Shown here: one piece after another, positions 16,625 to 26,895 of the stretch
Numbering within the stretch: the first letter of the stretch is position 1
Layout of the letters: each line of letters begins with the position of its first letter
Assembly (NCBI RefSeq): GCF_001458775.1
Contig: NZ_CZPZ01000011.1
Location: 1-64,000, forward strand
DNA from: Candidatus Nitrospira nitrificans
GTDB taxonomy: Bacteria; Nitrospirota; Nitrospiria; Nitrospirales; Nitrospiraceae
Direction of reading: 5' to 3'
DNA length: 64,000 bases
The notes under the pieces: generated by a model
The model's database searches: none
What the model saw: only the letters and a program-made list of their open reading frames with translations
What the model was told of the DNA's origin: nothing
Made by a program: the position numbers and the translations under genes

Positions 16625-17742
16625 CGATCGTGATCGCCGCGGGAGGCACCGGTGGGCATCTCTATCCGGCTGTCGCGCTGGCTCGAGAGTTTCTGCGCCG
16701 CGATCCATCCTCGAACATTCTCTTTGTCGGGACCGCGCGCGGGGTCGAGTCTAAGGTGTTGGCTCACGAAGGATTCGAGTTGGCGTTGATTACCGCTAAG
16801 CCGGTTATGGGAAAGGGACTGCTGGACGTCATACGGGGAGTGCTTTCTGTGCCCATTGGGATTTGGCAATCACTGGACCTTCTGAAGCGCCGGCAGGCCG
16901 ATCTTGTGATCGGAGTGGGGGGCTACACGAGTCCAACGATGTTGCTTGCCGCTGCCTTGAAAGGAACTGCTCGAGTGATTCTGGAGCCAAATGCCTATCC
17001 TGGATTGGCCAACAAGGTGGTCGCTCCATTTGCGCAACGGATTTTTTTGGCGTTTGAATCGGCCGGGACTTCCTTTGATCGGCGAAAGGTGCGCGTCGTC
17101 GGGACTCCGATTCGGCAAGCGTTCTTGGCGCAACCGGACAACAACGCGCCACCCAAGCAGGATGGACGGCATCTGCTGATTTTCGGTGGAAGCCAGGGCG
17201 CCCGGGCGATCAATAGCGCGGTGTTGGAAGCATTGCCCGTACTGAGCCGGCGGCTTCCAGGCCTGACCATCACGCATCAGACGGGCGAGGGAGATTGCGA
17301 GCGAGTCAGTGACGCGTACCGGACATTGGGTATTCACGCCAACGTTGTCCCGTTTCTCTACGACATGCCGGCAGTGCTTCGGACGGCCGATCTGGTGGTG
17401 GCTCGTGCCGGTGCGATGACGATCGCCGAACTGACCGCCTGCGGGAAAGCCGCGATTCTGATTCCGTTGCCGACGGCCATCTATGACCACCAGATGAAGA
17501 ATGCGCGGGCGATGGAGGCGGCGGGAGGAGCCATTGTGCTTCCGCAGGCAGATCTCACCGGAGTGAAACTGGGCGAGATGATCGGCACGGTCTTGTCGGA
17601 CCCGCAACGGTTGGGAATGATGCAACGGAAGAGCTTGGAGATGAGACGAATCGATGCCGGCGAAGTGATCGTCGGTGAATGTTACGCGCTCATGGGAGTG
17701 ACACATGACAGCAACCAATCTACTGGAGCGACCGGAGGGTAG
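16621..17742 (+). CDS. murG: Undecaprenyl-PP-MurNAc-pentapeptide GlcNAc transferase MurG
   Basis: 373 residues from the ATG overlapping the ftsW stop. The N-terminus [19 protein letters not shown] carries the GGTGGH loop. The rest includes [64 protein letters not shown] and [17 protein letters not shown], the full GT28 MurG pattern. It converts lipid I to lipid II at the inner face of the membrane. The same reading frame stays open 1.3 kb upstream through ftsW, but that part is a shadow. Confidence 0.96.
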   Translation: MTIVIAAGGTGGHLYPAVALAREFLRRDPSSNILFVGTARGVESKVLAHEGFELALITAKPVMGKGLLDVIRGVLSVPIGIWQSLDLLKRRQADLVIGVGGYTSPTMLLAAALKGTARVILEPNAYPGLANKVVAPFAQRIFLAFESAGTSFDRRKVRVVGTPIRQAFLAQPDNNAPPKQDGRHLLIFGGSQGARAINSAVLEALPVLSRRLPGLTITHQTGEGDCERVSDAYRTLGIHANVVPFLYDMPAVLRTADLVVARAGAMTIAELTACGKAAILIPLPTAIYDHQMKNARAMEAAGGAIVLPQADLTGVKLGEMIGTVLSDPQRLGMMQRKSLEMRRIDAGEVIVGECYALMGVTHDSNQSTGATGG

Positions 17743-17803
17743 CGTTGTCGGGGAACGAGGGACTCGATCACAGACGTCGGCAGGACGACAAAGGCGAGCG
17801 CAT

Positions 17804-19195
17804 ATGACACTTTTTCGAAAAATACAGCAGATTCATCTTGTCGGAATCGGCGGGTCCGGCATGAGCGGCATCGCGGAAGTCCTGCTCACGATGGGATACA
17901 AGGTGACCGGTTCAGATCTGCACGCTTCCGAGACGACGAGGCGGCTGGAAGAACTCGGCGGGAAGATATTCCTTGGTCATCAGGAGTCCAATGTGGGAGA
18001 GGCGCAAGTCGTCGTCATCTCTTCCGCCGTGTCCGCGGGGAACCCGGAAGTTGTGGCGGCGAAGGCGAAGCAGATTCCCGTGATTCCAAGGGCGGAGATG
18101 TTGGCGGAGCTGATGCGTCTGAAATTCGGGGTGGCCATCGCGGGGGCCCATGGAAAGACCACGACGACATCGATGGTCGCGAACGTACTGGCGCAAGGCG
18201 GGCTCGACCCCACGATGGTCATTGGGGGCAAGGTCAATGCCTTGGGCAGCCACGCCCGGCTTGGACGAGGCGACTTGCTCGTGGCGGAGGCGGACGAAAG
18301 CGATGGATCATTTCTTCGCCTCTCTCCGACCATCGTGGCGGTGACCAATCTGGACCGTGAGCACCTTGATCACTATGGGTCGATGGAACGAATCACCGAA
18401 AGCTTTCTGGAATTCATCAACAAAATACCATTTTACGGCGTGGCGGTTTTGTGTGCCGATGACGATCATCTGGCCGCGCTGTTCCCTCGCTTGGTCAAGC
18501 GGTATCACACGTACGGGCTTCGCGATCGAGATGGGGCGACGCCCGATTTCAAGGCAACCGACATCAACTTGAGGCAATGGAGTGCCGAGTTCCGGGCGCA
18601 TTTTCGCGGGAAGCATCTTGGTCCCTTCCGCCTGGCTGTGCCGGGGATCCACAACGTTTCCAACGCGTTGGTGGCCATTGCCATCGGCATCGAGCTGGAG
18701 ATTCCTGTCGACCTGATCCGCAAAGGGTTGGCGGCCTTCACGGGAGTCGAACGGCGGTTTCATTTGCGAGGCGAGGCCGGCGGCATCATGGTGGTCGACG
18801 ACTATGGCCACCATCCCACCGAGGTGAAGGCGACCCTGGCGGCCGCCAAGCAAGGCTGGGATCGTCGATTGGTGGTCATTTTCCAGCCGCATCGATATAG
18901 CCGGACGCGGGATTGCATCGGAGAGTTTGCTCATGCCTTTGCGCATGCCGACGTGCTGTTCATGACGGAAATTTATCCGGCCGGTGAATCCCCGATACCG
19001 GGAGTTTCCGGAGCGGCGCTTGCGGACACGATCAAATCGGCAGGTCATCCATCGGTGACGTTTCTGGAGCGCAAGGAAACGCTGCCGGATCAGGTGTTGC
19101 CTTATCTTAGGCCGGGCGACCTCGTGCTGACGTTGGGGGCGGGTGATATCTGGAAGGCCGGAACCGGGATTCTTGCGCGGCTTGAGTCTGCGTGA
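17804..19195 (+). CDS. murC: UDP-N-acetylmuramate--L-alanine ligase MurC
   Basis: 463 residues from ATG 17804 ([21 protein letters not shown], the normal family start). The P-loop is [11 protein letters not shown], followed by [23 protein letters not shown], and [14 protein letters not shown] near the C-terminal domain. It adds the first alanine of the stem peptide. An in-frame ATG at 17705 has a stronger Shine-Dalgarno (GGGAG, 6 bp upstream). It would add 33 non-conserved residues and overlap murG by 38 bp, so the start is open. Confidence 0.94.
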   Translation: MTLFRKIQQIHLVGIGGSGMSGIAEVLLTMGYKVTGSDLHASETTRRLEELGGKIFLGHQESNVGEAQVVVISSAVSAGNPEVVAAKAKQIPVIPRAEMLAELMRLKFGVAIAGAHGKTTTTSMVANVLAQGGLDPTMVIGGKVNALGSHARLGRGDLLVAEADESDGSFLRLSPTIVAVTNLDREHLDHYGSMERITESFLEFINKIPFYGVAVLCADDDHLAALFPRLVKRYHTYGLRDRDGATPDFKATDINLRQWSAEFRAHFRGKHLGPFRLAVPGIHNVSNALVAIAIGIELEIPVDLIRKGLAAFTGVERRFHLRGEAGGIMVVDDYGHHPTEVKATLAAAKQGWDRRLVVIFQPHRYSRTRDCIGEFAHAFAHADVLFMTEIYPAGESPIPGVSGAALADTIKSAGHPSVTFLERKETLPDQVLPYLRPGDLVLTLGAGDIWKAGTGILARLESA

Positions 19196-19242
19196 TGGCC
19201 CATGGCGCATCGCTGCATACAGGTGGAACGAAGGAACGATCA

Positions 19243-20145
19243 ATGCGGACACAGCGCAGATTGGAGTCTGCCGTGGCCGGCGTTCGAGGGGTGGTTCGCT
19301 TCACTGCGCCGCTTAAAGAGTACACGTCGTTCCATATCGGCGGTCCGGCCGATGTATTGGTGGAGCCGGTTGATGTGGAAGATGTCGTCCGGCTCACCCG
19401 GCAGGCGCGCGAACAAAAACTTCCGATCTTTGTATTGGGTGGCACCAACCTCCTCGTTCGAGACAAAGGCATTCGGGGTGTGGTGGTCAGTTTGGGAAAA
19501 CTACGGGCGATCAAGGAAGAACCAGGGTCTGTGTTGTATGCCGAAGGAGGCGTCGGCATGCCGACGCTGATCGGCCATGCCATCCGCCGGTCCTTGGCGG
19601 GATTGGAGTGGGCGGCCGGTATTCCCGGCACTGTCGCCGGCTGTGTCGTGATGAACGCGGGGACGCGACTCGGCGAGATGAAGGACTCGGTGAAAGCTGT
19701 TCGGATTGTGTCGCCGAAAGGCGCACTGATCGACTGTCCCGCAGAAGCGATCGAATTTGGGTATCGCCGGGCGATATTGCCGGCGGGTGTGGTGGTCGGG
19801 GTATGGCTGCAACTGAAGCCGGGTATGCGGGCGGATCTTGAAAAGGTTGTGAAAGACTATCTCCATTACCGCCGTGAGACGCAGCCGCTCACCCTACCGA
19901 GCGCCGGCTGCGTGTTCAAGAACCCATTGAACGATTCGGCCGGGCGAGTCGTCGAGGCGGCAGGGCTCAAAGGCACATCGGTCGGTGATGCACAGGTTTC
20001 GACGAAGCATGCCAATTTTATCGTGAATCATGGGCACGCCAGTGCCTCCGATGTTCTCTCACTGATCAGGAAGGTGCGCGCGCGAATCGCTCGAAAGACG
20101 GGGATCAAATTGGAGTTGGAATTGAAAGTCGTGGGGGAAGCGTAG
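19243..20145 (+). CDS. murB: UDP-N-acetylenolpyruvoylglucosamine reductase MurB
   Basis: 300 residues, the size of the shorter (type II) MurB. The FAD domain carries YTSFHIGGPADVLVEP, LGGGTNLLV-like VLGGTNLLVRDKGIRGVVV, and GLEWAAGIPGTVAGCVVMNAG. The C-terminal part has AGCVFKNP and KHANFIVNHGHASASDV. It reduces enolpyruvyl-UDP-GlcNAc to UDP-MurNAc. ATG 19243 has AAGGA 7 bp upstream. A GTG at 19192 overlapping murC is also in frame but lacks support. Confidence 0.94.
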   Translation: MRTQRRLESAVAGVRGVVRFTAPLKEYTSFHIGGPADVLVEPVDVEDVVRLTRQAREQKLPIFVLGGTNLLVRDKGIRGVVVSLGKLRAIKEEPGSVLYAEGGVGMPTLIGHAIRRSLAGLEWAAGIPGTVAGCVVMNAGTRLGEMKDSVKAVRIVSPKGALIDCPAEAIEFGYRRAILPAGVVVGVWLQLKPGMRADLEKVVKDYLHYRRETQPLTLPSAGCVFKNPLNDSAGRVVEAAGLKGTSVGDAQVSTKHANFIVNHGHASASDVLSLIRKVRARIARKTGIKLELELKVVGEA

Positions 20146-20159
20146 AGAAGGGAGTTGTG

Positions 20160-21143
20160 GTGACGATGGGTCCTCTGACAAATGCTCGGATCGGCGTGCT
20201 CATGGGGGGGCGGTCTTCAGAGCGGGATATCTCACTCAAGACCGGTCAGGCGGTCCATCAGGCGTTGATCCGTCGAGGGTACGATGCGGTGCCTATCGAT
20301 GTCACGGATCGTCTGCATCGAGATTTGGAAGATCAGAAAGTCGCCGTCGCGTTTCTCTCGTTGCATGGACCTGGTGGTGAAGACGGAACCGTCCAGGGCT
20401 TTCTCGAGACGTTGGGGATTCCCTATACCGGATCCGGTGTGCGCGCGAGCGCCGTCGGCATGCATAAGGCGGTGACCAAAACGGTATTGGCCGCGCATGG
20501 CGTCCCCGTTCCCCCCGGAACAGTCCTACGGAAAAGCCACAAACTCTCACTCGTGCAGGTGCTGAAGAAAACCAAACTCGAACTGCCGATCGTCGTCAAA
20601 CCGGTTTCGCAGGGTTCCACGATCGGGGTGACGATTGTGCGCCGCCGCACCCAATGGAAGGAGGCGCTCGCCCTTGCGCATCGCTATGACCCCGAGGCGA
20701 TGGTGGAGAGTTATATTCCCGGACATGAAGCGGCCGTTTCCATTCTGGGAACGGCCGCGGACGATCCCAGGGTTCTCCCTGCCGTCGAAATCGTGGCGCC
20801 TGATGGTTTTTACGACTTCTCGGCCAAGTATCAGAAGGGTAAAACCCGATATCTCTGTCCCGCTCCATTCCCTGCCAAGGTGATGCGCCACATCGGCGAG
20901 TTAACGAGACGGACCTACGAGGCGTTGGGGTGCGAGGGCGCTGCTCGCGTGGATTTCCGTATCACTCCGAGAGGCCGGCCCTATGTGTTGGAGATCAATA
21001 CGGTTCCCGGCATGACGGAAACCAGTCTTCTGCCCATGGCCGCAGCTCAAGTGGGAATTGCGTACGATGACTTAGTCGAGCGGATTCTGCAGTCGGCACT
21101 CGATCGTGCGAATCGCCTTGCGCGGGTCGGTCCGAAGGAGTGA
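20160..21143 (+). CDS. ddl: D-alanine--D-alanine ligase
   Basis: About 327 residues with the ATP-grasp fold. Signatures are GVLMGGRSSERDISLKTG, HGPGGEDGTVQGFLETLGIPYTGSGV, LPIVVKPVSQGSTIGVT, AARVDFRITPRGRPYVLEINTVPGMTETSL. It makes D-Ala-D-Ala for MurF. GTG 20160 is 5 bp from AAGGGAG; GTG 20157 and ATG 20166 are alternatives differing by a few residues. It follows murB by 14 bp. Confidence 0.95.
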   Translation: MTMGPLTNARIGVLMGGRSSERDISLKTGQAVHQALIRRGYDAVPIDVTDRLHRDLEDQKVAVAFLSLHGPGGEDGTVQGFLETLGIPYTGSGVRASAVGMHKAVTKTVLAAHGVPVPPGTVLRKSHKLSLVQVLKKTKLELPIVVKPVSQGSTIGVTIVRRRTQWKEALALAHRYDPEAMVESYIPGHEAAVSILGTAADDPRVLPAVEIVAPDGFYDFSAKYQKGKTRYLCPAPFPAKVMRHIGELTRRTYEALGCEGAARVDFRITPRGRPYVLEINTVPGMTETSLLPMAAAQVGIAYDDLVERILQSALDRANRLARVGPKE

Positions 21144-21148
21144 GTGTG

Positions 21149-22006
21149 ATGCGATTCTTGGGAAGAAAACAGCGAACGTCTCCGGTGGAGCCGCGAAAGA
21201 ATCAGTGGAAGGATTCGCAAGGAGAGAGGGCCGGGAAGGAAGCCCGCCTAGGGAAAACGGTCAGACGAAAGGCCCTTGCTCGATGGGCCGGAATGACAAT
21301 CGGCATAGCGTTCACGGCATGGTTCATCGTAATGAGCGTGAAATATGCCGGCCCTGCGCTCCAAGCATTGCTGGAGATCAAGACCATCACGGTCGAAGGA
21401 GTCCAGCGCATCGATAGGCAGCACGTGCTCGATCTTGCAAAGGTGAAACCAGGCACGGGACTCCACCATATTGTCACGAGAGCGATTAAGGAGCAGGTGG
21501 AATCTCATCCTTGGGTCAAAGAGGCCGAAGTGACCCGCGTCCCGTTTCATGAGTTACGTATCTCCCTGGTCGAGCGAAAACCCGCTGCCGTCGTCCGCGC
21601 CGACTCTCAGAACTTTCTGACTGACGCGGAGGGGCATGTGCTGACCAGGCTCGGCCAGACCGATGATGATGCGTTACCGCTGGTGACGGGAATCGATTCC
21701 AAAGGTTTGCTGGAAGAAACCGAGTCGGTCAAACAGGTCGTCGCCTCGGGCATCCAGCTTGCACATTTGGTCGGGCAAACCTTCGAAGGCCGACTACAGG
21801 TGAACGCTGAAAATCCGTCAAACCTCATTGCTCTTGTACAGGGAGTGCGATTTCAGTTCGGGGAGGCAGCGGTCCAAGAGCAGTGGGAACGGTTCCGACG
21901 CGTCAAACCGACACTCAAAACACTGAACTTTGACGGTCGTGGGCGCGTAGCGAACGAAGTGGATCTCCGGTACGAAAATCGGATTGTCGTACGGGAAGGG
22001 GGGTGA
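21149..22006 (+). CDS. ftsQ: Cell division protein FtsQ
   Basis: 285 residues. A basic cytoplasmic tail (1-50) is followed by one membrane segment (MTIGIAFTAWFIVMSV). The POTRA domain follows (IKTITVEGVQRIDRQHVLDLAKVKPG, HPWVKEAEVTRVPFHELRISLVERKP), then the FtsQ beta domain ending KTLNFDGRGRVANEVDLRY. FtsQ bridges early and late divisome proteins through FtsL/B. ATG 21149 has AAGGAG 8 bp upstream. The gene is packed between ddl and ftsA. Confidence 0.92.
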   Translation: MRFLGRKQRTSPVEPRKNQWKDSQGERAGKEARLGKTVRRKALARWAGMTIGIAFTAWFIVMSVKYAGPALQALLEIKTITVEGVQRIDRQHVLDLAKVKPGTGLHHIVTRAIKEQVESHPWVKEAEVTRVPFHELRISLVERKPAAVVRADSQNFLTDAEGHVLTRLGQTDDDALPLVTGIDSKGLLEETESVKQVVASGIQLAHLVGQTFEGRLQVNAENPSNLIALVQGVRFQFGEAAVQEQWERFRRVKPTLKTLNFDGRGRVANEVDLRYENRIVVREGG

Positions 22007-22011
22007 TCGCG

Positions 22012-23244
22012 GTGCCGAAACGGGATCAAATTCTGGTCGGCCTCGACATCGGAACCACGAAGATCTGCGCGATCGTGGCGGAAATGACCGACGCGGGAGG
22101 GCTCAATATTATCGGTGTCGGAACGAGTCCTTCTCGTGGCTTACGCAAAGGAGTCGTCGTTAACATCGAAAGCACCGTCGAATCCATCAAGAAAGCGGTC
22201 GAAGAGGCGGAGTTGATGGCGGCCGTCCAGATCAACTCGGTTTACACCGGCATCGCGGGCAGCCACATTTCCGCTGAAAACTGCAAAGGCGTCGTGGCGC
22301 TGAAACGGGCCGAGGTGACTCGCGAAGATATCCAGCGGGCCATTGAAAGCGCTCGCACGCTCGCCGTGATTCCCCACGAACGCAGGATTCTTCACGTGCT
22401 CCCGCGAGAGTTCATGGTGGATGGGCAGGAAGGCGTGCGCGAACCATTAGGCCTTTCCGGCAATCGTTTGGAAGTGAACGTGCATGTCATCACCGGGGCC
22501 GTCACATCGGCGCAGAATATCGTGAAGTGCGTGAACCGAGCCGGACTCGATGTCGTGGACATCATTCTGCAGCCGCTCGCTTCCAGTGAAGCCGTATTGG
22601 GCCAAGAAGAGCGCGACTTGGGTGTGGTGATGGTGGACTTGGGAGGAGGGACGACGGACCTGGCTATTTTCCTGGACGGCAGCATTCGTCACTCGGCGGT
22701 CCTTCCCATCGGCGGCCAAAACTTGACGAGGGACTTGGCCTACGGCCTCCATACGTCACAGACCGAGGCCGAGAAGATCAAGACGCAGTACGGGGTTGCG
22801 CGGACTGAATTGGTGACGGGGCATCAGGTCGTCGAAGTATCGTCTGTCGGAGATCGTCCGGCTCGAACGTTTTCCAGACGGGATATCGCTGAGATTTTGG
22901 AGCCGCGCGTGGACGAGATGTTTGAGTTGGTCCGGAGAGAAATTGCGCGCGCCGGCTATGAAGAGATATTAGGGGCCGGGGTCGTGATTACCGGGGGTAC
23001 ATCGTTATTAGACGGCATGCCCGACGCCGCTGAAAAGGTCTTGAACTTGCCGGCGCGCCGAGGCATACCGTCCGGTGTGGGAGGGCTATTCGAAACCGTC
23101 GGCCATCCCAGTTATTCGACCGGGGTCGGTCTCTTATTACGCGCCCGGCGACATGTCGATGAATTAGAAACGGCCGGTCTGCGCAATGGAGGACCTTGGG
23201 CCAAAGTGCGTGGGTGGACAAAGTGGGTGTCGGAGGTTTTCTAA
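22012..23244 (+). CDS. ftsA: Cell division protein FtsA, actin-like membrane tether
   Basis: 410 residues from GTG 22012 (AAGGGGGG 8 bp upstream). Actin-fold motifs are visible: LVGLDIGTTKICAIVAE (phosphate 1), VVMVDLGGGTTDLAIF (phosphate 2) and GVVITGGTSLLDG (adenosine). The C-terminus GPWAKVRGWTKWVSEVF is an amphipathic helix suited to membrane binding. FtsA anchors FtsZ filaments. It is followed by ftsZ after 63 bp, the usual order. Confidence 0.96.
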   Translation: MPKRDQILVGLDIGTTKICAIVAEMTDAGGLNIIGVGTSPSRGLRKGVVVNIESTVESIKKAVEEAELMAAVQINSVYTGIAGSHISAENCKGVVALKRAEVTREDIQRAIESARTLAVIPHERRILHVLPREFMVDGQEGVREPLGLSGNRLEVNVHVITGAVTSAQNIVKCVNRAGLDVVDIILQPLASSEAVLGQEERDLGVVMVDLGGGTTDLAIFLDGSIRHSAVLPIGGQNLTRDLAYGLHTSQTEAEKIKTQYGVARTELVTGHQVVEVSSVGDRPARTFSRRDIAEILEPRVDEMFELVRREIARAGYEEILGAGVVITGGTSLLDGMPDAAEKVLNLPARRGIPSGVGGLFETVGHPSYSTGVGLLLRARRHVDELETAGLRNGGPWAKVRGWTKWVSEVF

Positions 23245-23307
23245 CCGTTAGAATCCTTGCGGGCGACGGATGAGTCGTCGTGCGAGGCGATGTGAGGAGG
23301 TGCCCCA

Positions 23308-24504
23308 ATGTTCTCATTTCAGGAAGATATGCTGTCGCCGGTCCGCATCAAGGTGATCGGAATCGGCGGTGCTGGGTGCAACGCGATCAACACGATGATC
23401 ACCTCCGGGCTCGCGCGCGTCGATTTTATCGCCGGCAACACTGATCTTCAGGCGCTTGATCGGTCGTTGGCGCCGTATAAGATTCAACTCGGGCCGGAAC
23501 GTACCCGTGGGTTGGGCGCTGGGGCGAAGCCGGAGATCGGTCGAGATGCGGCGCTCGAAAGTAAAGAGCATATCCGAGAATGTCTCGAAGGGGCCGATAT
23601 GGTTTTCGTCACGGCCGGGATGGGAGGAGGGACCGGCACGGGAGCCGCCCCCATTGTGGCCAGTATTGCCCGAGAAATGGGCATTCTGACGGTCGGCGTC
23701 GTGACGAAACCGTTTCAGTATGAAGGCCAACGGCGACACAAACACGCGGAAGAAGGAATCCGCGACTTGCGTCGGCACGTCGATACATTGCTCGTGATTC
23801 CCAACCAGCGGCTGCTGGGGATCGTCGATAAATCAACTCCGCTTCTTGAAGCCTTCAAGGTCGCGGATGATGTGCTGCGCCAAGCGATCCAAGGCATCGC
23901 CGACGTGATTACGACCACGGGACATGTGAACGTCGATTTTGCCGATGTTCGTACCGTCATGTCGCACACCGGACGAGCGGTCATGGGCATGGGCGTTTCC
24001 TATGGGCCGAACCGGGCAATCGAAGCGGCGCAAAAGGCCATGTGTAGCCCTCTCCTTGAAGAAGGCAGTGTGGAGGGGGCTCGCGGTGTCCTTCTGAACA
24101 TTACGGGAGGCCCCAGCATGTCGCTGCACGAGATCGAAGAAGCCGCCTCGATCATCCAACAGACGGCAGATCCTGAAGCCAACATCATCGTCGGTCAGGT
24201 CATCAACCCGGACATGGGCGAAGAACTCATCATTACGGTGATCGCGACCGGGTTTGAACGAGAAGAGGACTCATCGGCCGTCACAATGGGAACTGATCGG
24301 GGAGCAAGTCGACCGGCCAAACCCGTTCCCTCGGCGTTAGCCGGCATGGGTGCTTCCTTAGCGGGAGATCGACCGATAAAAGACCTCGATCGTCCGACCT
24401 TTTTGAGACGAATGAATGATGTGCGAGAGTCGATGGACCGAGCGGTGATGACCGCCGAAGACGAATGGGATGTGCCGACCTTTCTTCGCAAACAAACAGA
24501 CTGA
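23308..24504 (+). CDS. ftsZ: Cell division protein FtsZ, with two C-terminal-peptide-like motifs
   Basis: 398 residues. The GTPase domain carries [15 protein letters not shown], the tubulin signature [16 protein letters not shown], and the T7 loop region [12 protein letters not shown] strong GAGGAGGT precedes the ATG. The final residues [11 protein letters not shown] are the conserved C-terminal peptide that binds FtsA/ZipA-type partners. Unusually, a second similar motif [12 protein letters not shown] occurs about 25 residues earlier (residues 360-371). FtsZ polymerises into the cytokinetic ring. This gene closes the classical dcw cluster. Confidence 0.97.
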   Translation: MFSFQEDMLSPVRIKVIGIGGAGCNAINTMITSGLARVDFIAGNTDLQALDRSLAPYKIQLGPERTRGLGAGAKPEIGRDAALESKEHIRECLEGADMVFVTAGMGGGTGTGAAPIVASIAREMGILTVGVVTKPFQYEGQRRHKHAEEGIRDLRRHVDTLLVIPNQRLLGIVDKSTPLLEAFKVADDVLRQAIQGIADVITTTGHVNVDFADVRTVMSHTGRAVMGMGVSYGPNRAIEAAQKAMCSPLLEEGSVEGARGVLLNITGGPSMSLHEIEEAASIIQQTADPEANIIVGQVINPDMGEELIITVIATGFEREEDSSAVTMGTDRGASRPAKPVPSALAGMGASLAGDRPIKDLDRPTFLRRMNDVRESMDRAVMTAEDEWDVPTFLRKQTD

Positions 24505-24542
24505 TCTCGTGTCGATCTTCAGGGGATGAGGCGGGGAATGTG

Positions 24543-25289
24543 ATGATGACAAACAGAGCGGTCATTACCGTGCCGGCGTTTGCGGCGACCGGGACTCGGG
24601 TCCGACATTTTTTCGGGACGCGTCGGCATGCCCTGGATCTTGGCCTTGAAGCGGGGATTCCGCAGCGGGGGATAGCAGGCGCGGCATCGTCTTCGTGGAC
24701 GCTCTCAGTGAAGCAAGTCCATGGAACGGAGGCGTTGGTGGTGGACCGAGCCCTCGCTCCGACGGATCGATTTCTTGGCGGTTGGGATGCCTTGGTTACT
24801 GATCAACCCGGTGTTATGGTGGCGGTGCGGACAGCCGATTGTGTTCCGATCCTCATGCATGATCCTACACATCGGGTCGTGGCCGCAGTCCATGCCGGCT
24901 GGCGAGGAGCGGTTGCTGGCATTGTTCCCAAAACGTTGGCTCTGTTGGAGTCTCGCTTTGGCTCTCGTCCGGCGCATGTACGGATCAGTATCGGGCCATC
25001 CGCTGGGATTTGCTGCTATGAAGTGGATGAGCCGGTTCTTGACCGTCTGCGTCAGGGATCTCCGGATTGGAAGAAGGTGGTTCGAACGAAGGAAGAAGGA
25101 AGAGCGCATCTTGATTTGAAGGCGCTCGTCAGAGAACAGGCGCAAGCCGTCGGGGTGTCGCCGAAGTCCATCACCACCGTCAACGTCTGTACGATTTGCC
25201 GCGAAGACCTCTTTTTTTCCTATCGGCGGGAGGGGAAGGTCAACGGGACTATGGTCAGCGCCATCGGGTTGCCGATGAGGCGAGAATAG
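24543..25289 (+). CDS. pgeF: Peptidoglycan editing factor PgeF (YfiH/LACC1, polyphenol oxidase family)
   Basis: 248 residues from ATG 24543. Family motifs are HFFGTRRHALDL, KQVHGTEALVVD, TADCVPILMHDP, VAAVHAGWRGAVAGIVPK (zinc ligands) and CTICREDLFFSYRREG. E. coli YfiH/PgeF removes mis-incorporated L-Ser from UDP-MurNAc-peptide; relatives act on purine nucleosides. Its place directly after ftsZ suits a role in cell-wall fidelity. The open frame extends upstream into ftsZ but has no family match there. Confidence 0.9.
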   Translation: MMTNRAVITVPAFAATGTRVRHFFGTRRHALDLGLEAGIPQRGIAGAASSSWTLSVKQVHGTEALVVDRALAPTDRFLGGWDALVTDQPGVMVAVRTADCVPILMHDPTHRVVAAVHAGWRGAVAGIVPKTLALLESRFGSRPAHVRISIGPSAGICCYEVDEPVLDRLRQGSPDWKKVVRTKEEGRAHLDLKALVREQAQAVGVSPKSITTVNVCTICREDLFFSYRREGKVNGTMVSAIGLPMRRE

Positions 25290-25373
25290 GGAGACTCTGC
25301 CAATTCTGAAGCGCTTCCGCTAGAATTAAGAACGGTTCGCTGAATGAGCGGCCGCGACTTGTGCGAGAGGGTC

Positions 25374-26084
25374 ATGGAACCGCTCACCCCTGAAACGCTT
25401 GCGAAACGCGTTCAATCGATTCTGACGAAGATTCGGTTGGCCGAGGAAAGATCCGGACGTTCCCCCGGCGCGGTGCGGCTCGTGGCCGCGACGAAGACCG
25501 TGACGGTCGACCAGATTGCGGAAGGTGTGCGCGCCGGCTTGTCCATTTTAGGTGAAAATCGGGTACAGGAAGCGCTCCCTAAAATAGCCCTGTTCACCCA
25601 GGCCCCGGTTCACTGGCATTTTATCGGGCAGTTACAACGGAGGAAGGTCCGGTCCGTGATCGGTCGATTCGACCTCATTCATTCGGTAGATACGGTGGAC
25701 CTCGCGCAAGAAATCAATCGCCGCGCGGAGGAAGCCGGTTGCCGGCAGGAGGTCTTGCTGGAAGTGAATATCGGGGGGGAACCGACAAAGGCAGGGTTTG
25801 ACCCCGATGACGTGGTACGATCGATACCCATGATGGCGCAATTTTCTCATATTTGTATCAAAGGCCTCATGACGATTCCTCCGCCGACCACGGGTCAGGA
25901 TTCGGCCAGGCCATATTTCCGCAAACTCCATGAACTGGCTCGACAGATCGCGGCCTTACACTTACCGACCGTCGGGATGGATGAGCTGTCAATGGGGATG
26001 TCCAACGATTATGACGTGGCCATTGAAGAAGGGGCGACATTGGTCCGAGTCGGCACCGCCATCTTTGGAGCGCGTCATGTCTAA
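25374..26084 (+). CDS. yggS: PLP homeostasis protein YggS/ProSC
   Basis: 236 residues. VRLVAATKTV contains the predicted PLP-binding lysine (K41), then GENRVQEALPKI, WHFIGQLQRRK, and LSMGMSNDYDVAIEEGATLVRVGTAIFG, the phosphate-binding end. The family is a fold-type III barrel without a racemase domain that controls free pyridoxal phosphate. ATG 25374 fits the family start; ATG 25344 would add ten residues. It overlaps proC by 8 bp, the widespread yggS-proC pairing. Confidence 0.93.
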   Translation: MEPLTPETLAKRVQSILTKIRLAEERSGRSPGAVRLVAATKTVTVDQIAEGVRAGLSILGENRVQEALPKIALFTQAPVHWHFIGQLQRRKVRSVIGRFDLIHSVDTVDLAQEINRRAEEAGCRQEVLLEVNIGGEPTKAGFDPDDVVRSIPMMAQFSHICIKGLMTIPPPTTGQDSARPYFRKLHELARQIAALHLPTVGMDELSMGMSNDYDVAIEEGATLVRVGTAIFGARHV

Positions 26085-26895
26085 TCCGACAGTCACGCGC
26101 GACATCGTGTTTGTGGGCGGTGGCCGAATGGCGGAGGCATTGATCAGCGGAGTGCTGTCCGCAGGGGGCTACAAGGCCGAGCAGATCCATGTCGCTGATC
26201 CCGATACGGCCCGCCTGGATCATCTCAAGAAGCAGTACGGCGTTCAGATCAGTGCCACGAATCATGAGGCGGTCGTCTCGGGAGATGTCGTTGTGCTGGC
26301 CGTGAAACCTCAAGTAACCGCCGCAGTTCTCAAGGAGATCGGGGATGGGTTGGCGAAACGGCTTGTGGTCTCGGTGGTTGCGGGAGTGCCGCTCAGACGA
26401 ATTATTGAGGCTTGTGGGCCGCAGGCCCGCGTCATTCGCGCGATGCCGAATATGCCGGCGATGGTCGGTGAAGGGATGACTGCCTTGGCGATCGGTCCCG
26501 GGGTAGGAGAAAACGAGGTGGCCTGTGCGCGGCAGCTCTTTGAATCGGTCGGGAAGGTGATGCCTGTCGATGAGCGCCTCATGGATGCCGTGACCGGCTT
26601 GAGCGGAAGCGGGCCGGCCTACGTCTTTCTCATGATCGAAGCGATGGCCGATGGCGGAGTCAAGATGGGGTTGTCGCGGGAAACGGCCAGCCTCCTTGCA
26701 GCGCAGACCGTGTTGGGTGCGGCCCGGATGGTCGTCGAAACCGGGAAGCATCCGGCGCGGCTTAAAGATGAGGTTGCGTCTCCTGGCGGGACGACGATTG
26801 CGGGGTTGCATCGGCTGGAACAGGGAGGCCTCCGGGGCGTGTTGATCGACGCCGTCGAGGCCGCGACGAAACGTTCTCAGGAGCTTGGAGGCTGA
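26077..26895 (+). CDS. proC: Pyrroline-5-carboxylate reductase
   Basis: 272 residues from ATG 26077 (GGAG 6 bp upstream, inside the yggS end). The Rossmann start IVFVGGGRMAEALISG is followed by VVLAVKPQ, MPNMPAMVGEGMTAL, and the signature SGSGPAYVFLMIEAMADGGVKMGL. DEVASPGGTTIAGL is at the C-terminus. It catalyses the last step of proline synthesis with NAD(P)H. A longer open frame upstream lies inside yggS and is not coding. Confidence 0.95.
   Translation: MSNPTVTRDIVFVGGGRMAEALISGVLSAGGYKAEQIHVADPDTARLDHLKKQYGVQISATNHEAVVSGDVVVLAVKPQVTAAVLKEIGDGLAKRLVVSVVAGVPLRRIIEACGPQARVIRAMPNMPAMVGEGMTALAIGPGVGENEVACARQLFESVGKVMPVDERLMDAVTGLSGSGPAYVFLMIEAMADGGVKMGLSRETASLLAAQTVLGAARMVVETGKHPARLKDEVASPGGTTIAGLHRLEQGGLRGVLIDAVEAATKRSQELGG

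Noticed and set aside
15313-17742. An 809-codon open frame on the plus strand covering ftsW and murG
   Set aside because: Only the part from 16621 matches a family (MurG). The upstream part lies over ftsW in another frame and is Arg/Gly-rich without any motif.
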